Part shown: positions 6,502-8,855 of the stretch, piece after piece
How positions within the stretch are numbered: the stretch's first letter is position 1
Layout: each line of letters begins with the position of its first letter
Origin: Halolacustris sp051744345
Lineage (GTDB): Bacteria > Actinomycetota > Humimicrobiia > Humimicrobiales > Humimicrobiaceae
Length of the DNA: 8,855 bases
NCBI GenBank assembly: GCA_051744345.1
Contig: JBNJCW010000070.1
Coordinates: 1-8,855 of the forward strand
Direction of reading: 5' to 3'
The notes under the pieces: model-generated
What the model was told of the DNA's origin: nothing
The model's input: the letters and a program-made list of their open reading frames with translations, nothing else
Database searches by the model: none
Position numbers and translations under genes: made by a program

Positions 6502-6534
6502 TATTTAAATGTATAAACCAAAACAAGGAGCAAA

Positions 6535-7185
6535 ATGGCTACCCAAAAAGAAACCCTTATAGGGGTTATAGAGGCCATAAGCAATAAACTTATAGGTGCA
6601 GAAAAAATGCTTACCGAACTTGACTCCCAGGTGGGAGATGCAGATTGCGGGATAGGCATAAAAAGAGGCTTTAATGCAGTAAAAGAGGAATTAGCCCAAC
6701 TGTATTCCTTGGAGCTGGGAGACATATTGAAAAAAGTAGGATTTACCCTTGCTTATACCATAGGAGGTACATCGGGGGCAATGCTGGGCACCGGTTTTTT
6801 GGAAACAGGAAAAAGCATTGCAGAAAAGGCAGATATAGGCGGCCAGGACATAGCTGATGCCCTGGATGCTGCTAATACTGTTATTAAAAGGCGGGGCGGA
6901 AATACCCGGGTAGGAGACAAAACGCTGGTTGATGCCCTCGAGCCTGCAGTCGAATCAGTTAAAAAATCTGTATCCGAAGGCAACACCAATTTGCTCCAGG
7001 TTATCGAAAATGCTTATAATGCGGCCAAAGAGGGTTCTGAAGCCACCATTGATATTGCCGCCAGGAAAGGCAGGGCATCCTATATGGGCCAGAGAAGTAA
7101 AGGCCACCAGGACCCTGGTTCTGTGGTAATTTATCTGATGTTTGAAGCTGCATTAGATTATTTAAAATCTAAAGGGTTGGGATAG
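6535..7185 (+). CDS. dhaL: Dihydroxyacetone kinase subunit DhaL (ADP/ATP-binding)
   Basis: DhaL is the nucleotide-binding subunit of two-subunit dihydroxyacetone kinase. It passes the gamma-phosphate of its bound nucleotide to dihydroxyacetone held on DhaK. The protein has 216 residues, close to the E. coli form (210). The Mg-binding aspartates are D30, D35 and D37 in 'ELDSQVGDADCG', at the same positions as in E. coli. Further family motifs are IGGTSGAMLGTGF (76-88), GDKTLVDAL (127-135) and the nucleotide-lid segment ARKGRASYMGQRSKGHQDPG (176-195). AAGGAG precedes the ATG, and dhaK starts 6 nt after the stop. DhaL comes first here, the reverse of E. coli dhaKLM. Whether the bound ADP is rephosphorylated by a DhaM protein or the enzyme uses free ATP cannot be told from this subunit. 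Confidence 0.93.
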   Translation: MATQKETLIGVIEAISNKLIGAEKMLTELDSQVGDADCGIGIKRGFNAVKEELAQLYSLELGDILKKVGFTLAYTIGGTSGAMLGTGFLETGKSIAEKADIGGQDIADALDAANTVIKRRGGNTRVGDKTLVDALEPAVESVKKSVSEGNTNLLQVIENAYNAAKEGSEATIDIAARKGRASYMGQRSKGHQDPGSVVIYLMFEAALDYLKSKGLG

Positions 7186-7191
7186 ATAGGT

Positions 7192-8187
7192 ATGAAAAAA
7201 ATAATAAACAAACCAGAAGATGTAGTATATGAGATGCTCAAAGGCCTCCAGGACAGCAGGCCGGAAAGCATAGGGCTGATACCCGAAAAAAGGATTGTAT
7301 ATAGAAAAGACCCTTACCTGAACAAGGTAGGTATAATATCCGGCTCCGGCAGCGGGCATGAGCCCGACCAGGCCTTTTATGTGGGCAGAGGAATGCTTGA
7401 TGCAGCATGTGCAGGGCCTGTTTTTGCCGCCCCTACCCTTGATGCCATAGTAGATGCAGCAAGAATGGTGGACAGGAACCGGGGAGTTCTTTTCCTGGTA
7501 AAAAACTACACGGGAGACAGGGCTTACTTTGAAATGGCCAGCGAGATGCTTGAATTTGAAGGGGGGCCCACTGTAGAAACAGTGATAATCAATGATGATG
7601 TTGCTGTAAAAGACAGCACCTTTACTGCCGGAAGGCGGGGAGTTGCTGGAGCCATACTGGTATACAAGATAGTGGGAGCGAAATCAGAAGAAGGCTCAAA
7701 CCTGGAAGAGCTTAAAAAGCTGGCAATGGAAGTAAATGATAATATAAGGACCATGGGTTTTGCCCTAAAGCCCTGCACCACCCCGGAGAAGGGCTCGCCC
7801 ACCTTTGAGCTGGGCAAAGATGAAATCGAAATTGGTGTAGGCCTTCACGGAGAACCGGGCAGAGAAAGAACCAGCTATAAAAGGGCCAATATCATCATCA
7901 AAACCCTGGCTGATGCCGTGATAGAAGACCTTCCCTTTGCCGGAGGGGATGAAGTTGCTTTGATGATTAACGGCCTGGGAGGCACACCGATAGGAGAGCT
8001 GTACATAGCAGCAGGAATTGCCCACAATATCTTAAGGGAGAAGAACATAAAGGTTCATAAAACCTATGTAAACAATTACTGCACTTCGCTGGATATGGAG
8101 GGCTGCTCGGTTACCCTGCTTAAATTAAATGAAGAGTATAAAAGGCTTTTAGCCTCTCCGGCAGATATCCCTATTTCTTATTTTTAA
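7192..8187 (+). CDS. dhaK: Dihydroxyacetone kinase subunit DhaK (substrate-binding)
   Basis: DhaK binds dihydroxyacetone covalently through a histidine hemiaminal and presents it to DhaL for phosphorylation to dihydroxyacetone phosphate, which enters glycolysis. The protein has 331 residues (E. coli about 356). Key residues are present: H56 in GSGSGHEP (51-58), D109 in NYTGD (105-109), both acting in catalysis, and H219 in GLHGEPG (217-223), the residue expected to form the hemiaminal. NGLGGTP (260-266) is also typical of the family. The ATG lies 6 nt behind dhaL with only a weak ribosome site, so translational coupling is likely. A relative acting on another ketose or on a dhaS/dhaR-type sensor complex is possible, but the full catalytic set favours the kinase. 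No dhaM or dhaR follows. Confidence 0.93.
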   Translation: MKKIINKPEDVVYEMLKGLQDSRPESIGLIPEKRIVYRKDPYLNKVGIISGSGSGHEPDQAFYVGRGMLDAACAGPVFAAPTLDAIVDAARMVDRNRGVLFLVKNYTGDRAYFEMASEMLEFEGGPTVETVIINDDVAVKDSTFTAGRRGVAGAILVYKIVGAKSEEGSNLEELKKLAMEVNDNIRTMGFALKPCTTPEKGSPTFELGKDEIEIGVGLHGEPGRERTSYKRANIIIKTLADAVIEDLPFAGGDEVALMINGLGGTPIGELYIAAGIAHNILREKNIKVHKTYVNNYCTSLDMEGCSVTLLKLNEEYKRLLASPADIPISYF

Positions 8188-8189
8188 TC

Positions 8190-8549
8190 ATGCCGCCACT
8201 AGATAAAAACCACATAAAGAGAAAACAGAAGCTGGACTGCGAGCTTAAAAGGATAATAGCCAGAATAAAGGAGCTGGACCCGGAAAAAATCATCCTCTTC
8301 GGCTCAGTAGCCAGCGGCAATATAAGTTTTGACAGCGATATTGACCTTATAATTATAAAGGAAACAGATAAAAGGTTTCTTAAAAGGCTGGAAGAAGTCT
8401 ATTCATACATAAAGCCAAGAACAGCCATAGACATACTGGTTTACACTCCCCGGGAATTTGAATCCCTGCTCAAAGAAAGCGACTTTATAAAGGCCGTAGC
8501 CGGGAAAGGGACCCTTATCTATGAAAAAGAGGCAAAAGGAAGCAATTAG
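8190..8549 (+). CDS. MntA-type minimal nucleotidyltransferase (antitoxin-like)
   Basis: A 119-residue minimal nucleotidyltransferase of the pol-beta superfamily. The motif GS-X10-DXD is exact: G38-S39 with D50 and D52 in 'FDSDIDLIII'. The third acidic residue is D81 in 'AIDILVYT', so the metal-binding triad is complete. In MNT/HEPN modules such as MntA-HepT, the MNT protein is the antitoxin and transfers AMP to the HEPN toxin. The start ATG lies 2 nt after the dhaK stop, with no clear Shine-Dalgarno, so it probably depends on coupling. The HEPN gene starts inside its last 29 nt. An antitoxin role is inferred from the pairing; other small nucleotidyltransferases look alike. Confidence 0.85.
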   Translation: MPPLDKNHIKRKQKLDCELKRIIARIKELDPEKIILFGSVASGNISFDSDIDLIIIKETDKRFLKRLEEVYSYIKPRTAIDILVYTPREFESLLKESDFIKAVAGKGTLIYEKEAKGSN

Positions 8550-8855
8550 GTGGCTGCTGCAGGCAGAACAGGACCTTGATGATGCCCAGTTCAACCTTAA
8601 AGGGCAAAGGTATAATATCGCCTGTTTCCTTTCCCAGCAGTCAGCGGAAAAGATGCTGAAGGCATACCTTTTCCATAAGGGAGAACCCCAGGTATGGGGA
8701 CATTCGGTTGCCGACCTGGTGGATGATGCCGCCGGCCATGATGAAAGCCTTAAAAGCCTGTTTAAGATAGCAGGACCCCTGGATATGTATTATATCCCTA
8801 CCCGCTATCCTGACGGCCTTCCCGGAGGGATACCGGCCAAAGCATTCTACCGGGA
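8521..8855 (+). CDS. HEPN-domain protein, partial (C-terminus beyond window edge)
   Basis: The first 111 codons of a HEPN-domain protein (PF05168-like), reading ATG AAA AAG from 8521. Conserved features are R10-W11-LLQAEQDLDDA, the Q-Q-S-A-E-K-x-L-K-A helix (39-48), H61-S-V-x-D-L and Y-x-x-P-T-R-Y-P-D near 90-98. A GGGA lies about 10 nt upstream of the ATG. Family members are about 120-135 residues, so only a few residues are missing. It starts within the MNT gene in a different frame with a 29-nt overlap, the usual close pairing of MNT/HEPN modules. HEPN toxins can be RNases with an R-X4-6-H motif; I see none in the visible part. It may thus be a non-nuclease HEPN protein, or the motif may lie beyond the edge. 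Toxicity is not shown. Confidence 0.88.
   Translation, partial: MKKRQKEAIRWLLQAEQDLDDAQFNLKGQRYNIACFLSQQSAEKMLKAYLFHKGEPQVWGHSVADLVDDAAGHDESLKSLFKIAGPLDMYYIPTRYPDGLPGGIPAKAFYR

Noticed and set aside
6502..6534. Riboswitch or leader peptide before dhaL
   Set aside because: The predicted leader is only about 27 nt, too short for a known riboswitch, and no small frame with a ribosome site is present.
6753..8025. Minus-strand open frames inside dhaL and dhaK
   Set aside because: They are antisense to well-conserved kinase subunits and have no start signals or recognisable domains.
1..8855. CRISPR array, tRNA or rRNA
   Set aside because: I saw no regularly spaced repeats and no tRNA or rRNA-like sequence on either strand when reading by eye.

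Overview
The window looks like a stretch of bacterial chromosome with a short, probably horizontally acquired, element at its left edge. Most genes have moderate G+C and canonical AG-rich ribosome binding sites. The first 600 bases are clearly more AT-rich, roughly one third G+C by eye. The best taxonomic hint is a thioredoxin reductase gene followed directly by a CwlM-like gene: a cytoplasmic amidase homologue with two N-terminal peptidoglycan-binding domains. In mycobacteria and other Actinomycetota a trxB-trxA-cwlM cluster is well known, so an actinobacterial relative, perhaps an uncultured anaerobic lineage, is a reasonable inference. It is not proven. No rRNA, tRNA or housekeeping marker is present to settle it.

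Layout. Positions 1-360 (minus strand) hold the N-terminal part of an IS607-type serine recombinase (TnpA), cut by the window edge. A 53-residue ORF of unknown function precedes and overlaps it. Positions 602-6300 are all on the minus strand. In the direction of transcription they read: a small ribbon-helix-helix (RHH) regulator, trxB, the cwlM-like gene, a class II-like histone deacetylase/acetylpolyamine amidohydrolase family protein, an NTF2-like lipoprotein, and a 580-residue lipoprotein with Ig-like domains. The cwlM-like, deacetylase and small lipoprotein genes are spaced by 1 nt and -8 nt, so they form one transcription unit. Both lipoproteins have lipobox-type signal peptides.

Positions 6301-6534 are a divergent promoter region. 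A near-consensus sigma-70 promoter faces left to the RHH gene, and an extended -10 element faces right to the plus-strand genes. These are dhaL and dhaK (the ATP-binding and dihydroxyacetone-binding subunits of dihydroxyacetone kinase), then an MntA-type minimal nucleotidyltransferase and a HEPN-domain protein that runs off the right edge. The last pair has the form of an MNT/HEPN toxin-antitoxin module and begins only 2 nt after dhaK, so it may be co-transcribed with the kinase.

How the genes may work together. TrxB supplies reduced thioredoxin. The CwlM-like protein lacks a canonical zinc ligand and a signal peptide, which fits a cytoplasmic regulator of wall precursor synthesis better than a hydrolase. 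DhaL and DhaK phosphorylate dihydroxyacetone, but no DhaM phosphodonor is in the window. The RHH protein is a plausible regulator of its own gene and perhaps of the dha operon. No wholly new system is demonstrated. The least expected points are the degenerate amidase in this operon, the MNT/HEPN module fused to a metabolic operon, and an orphan Shine-Dalgarno site at the boundary of the IS607 region.
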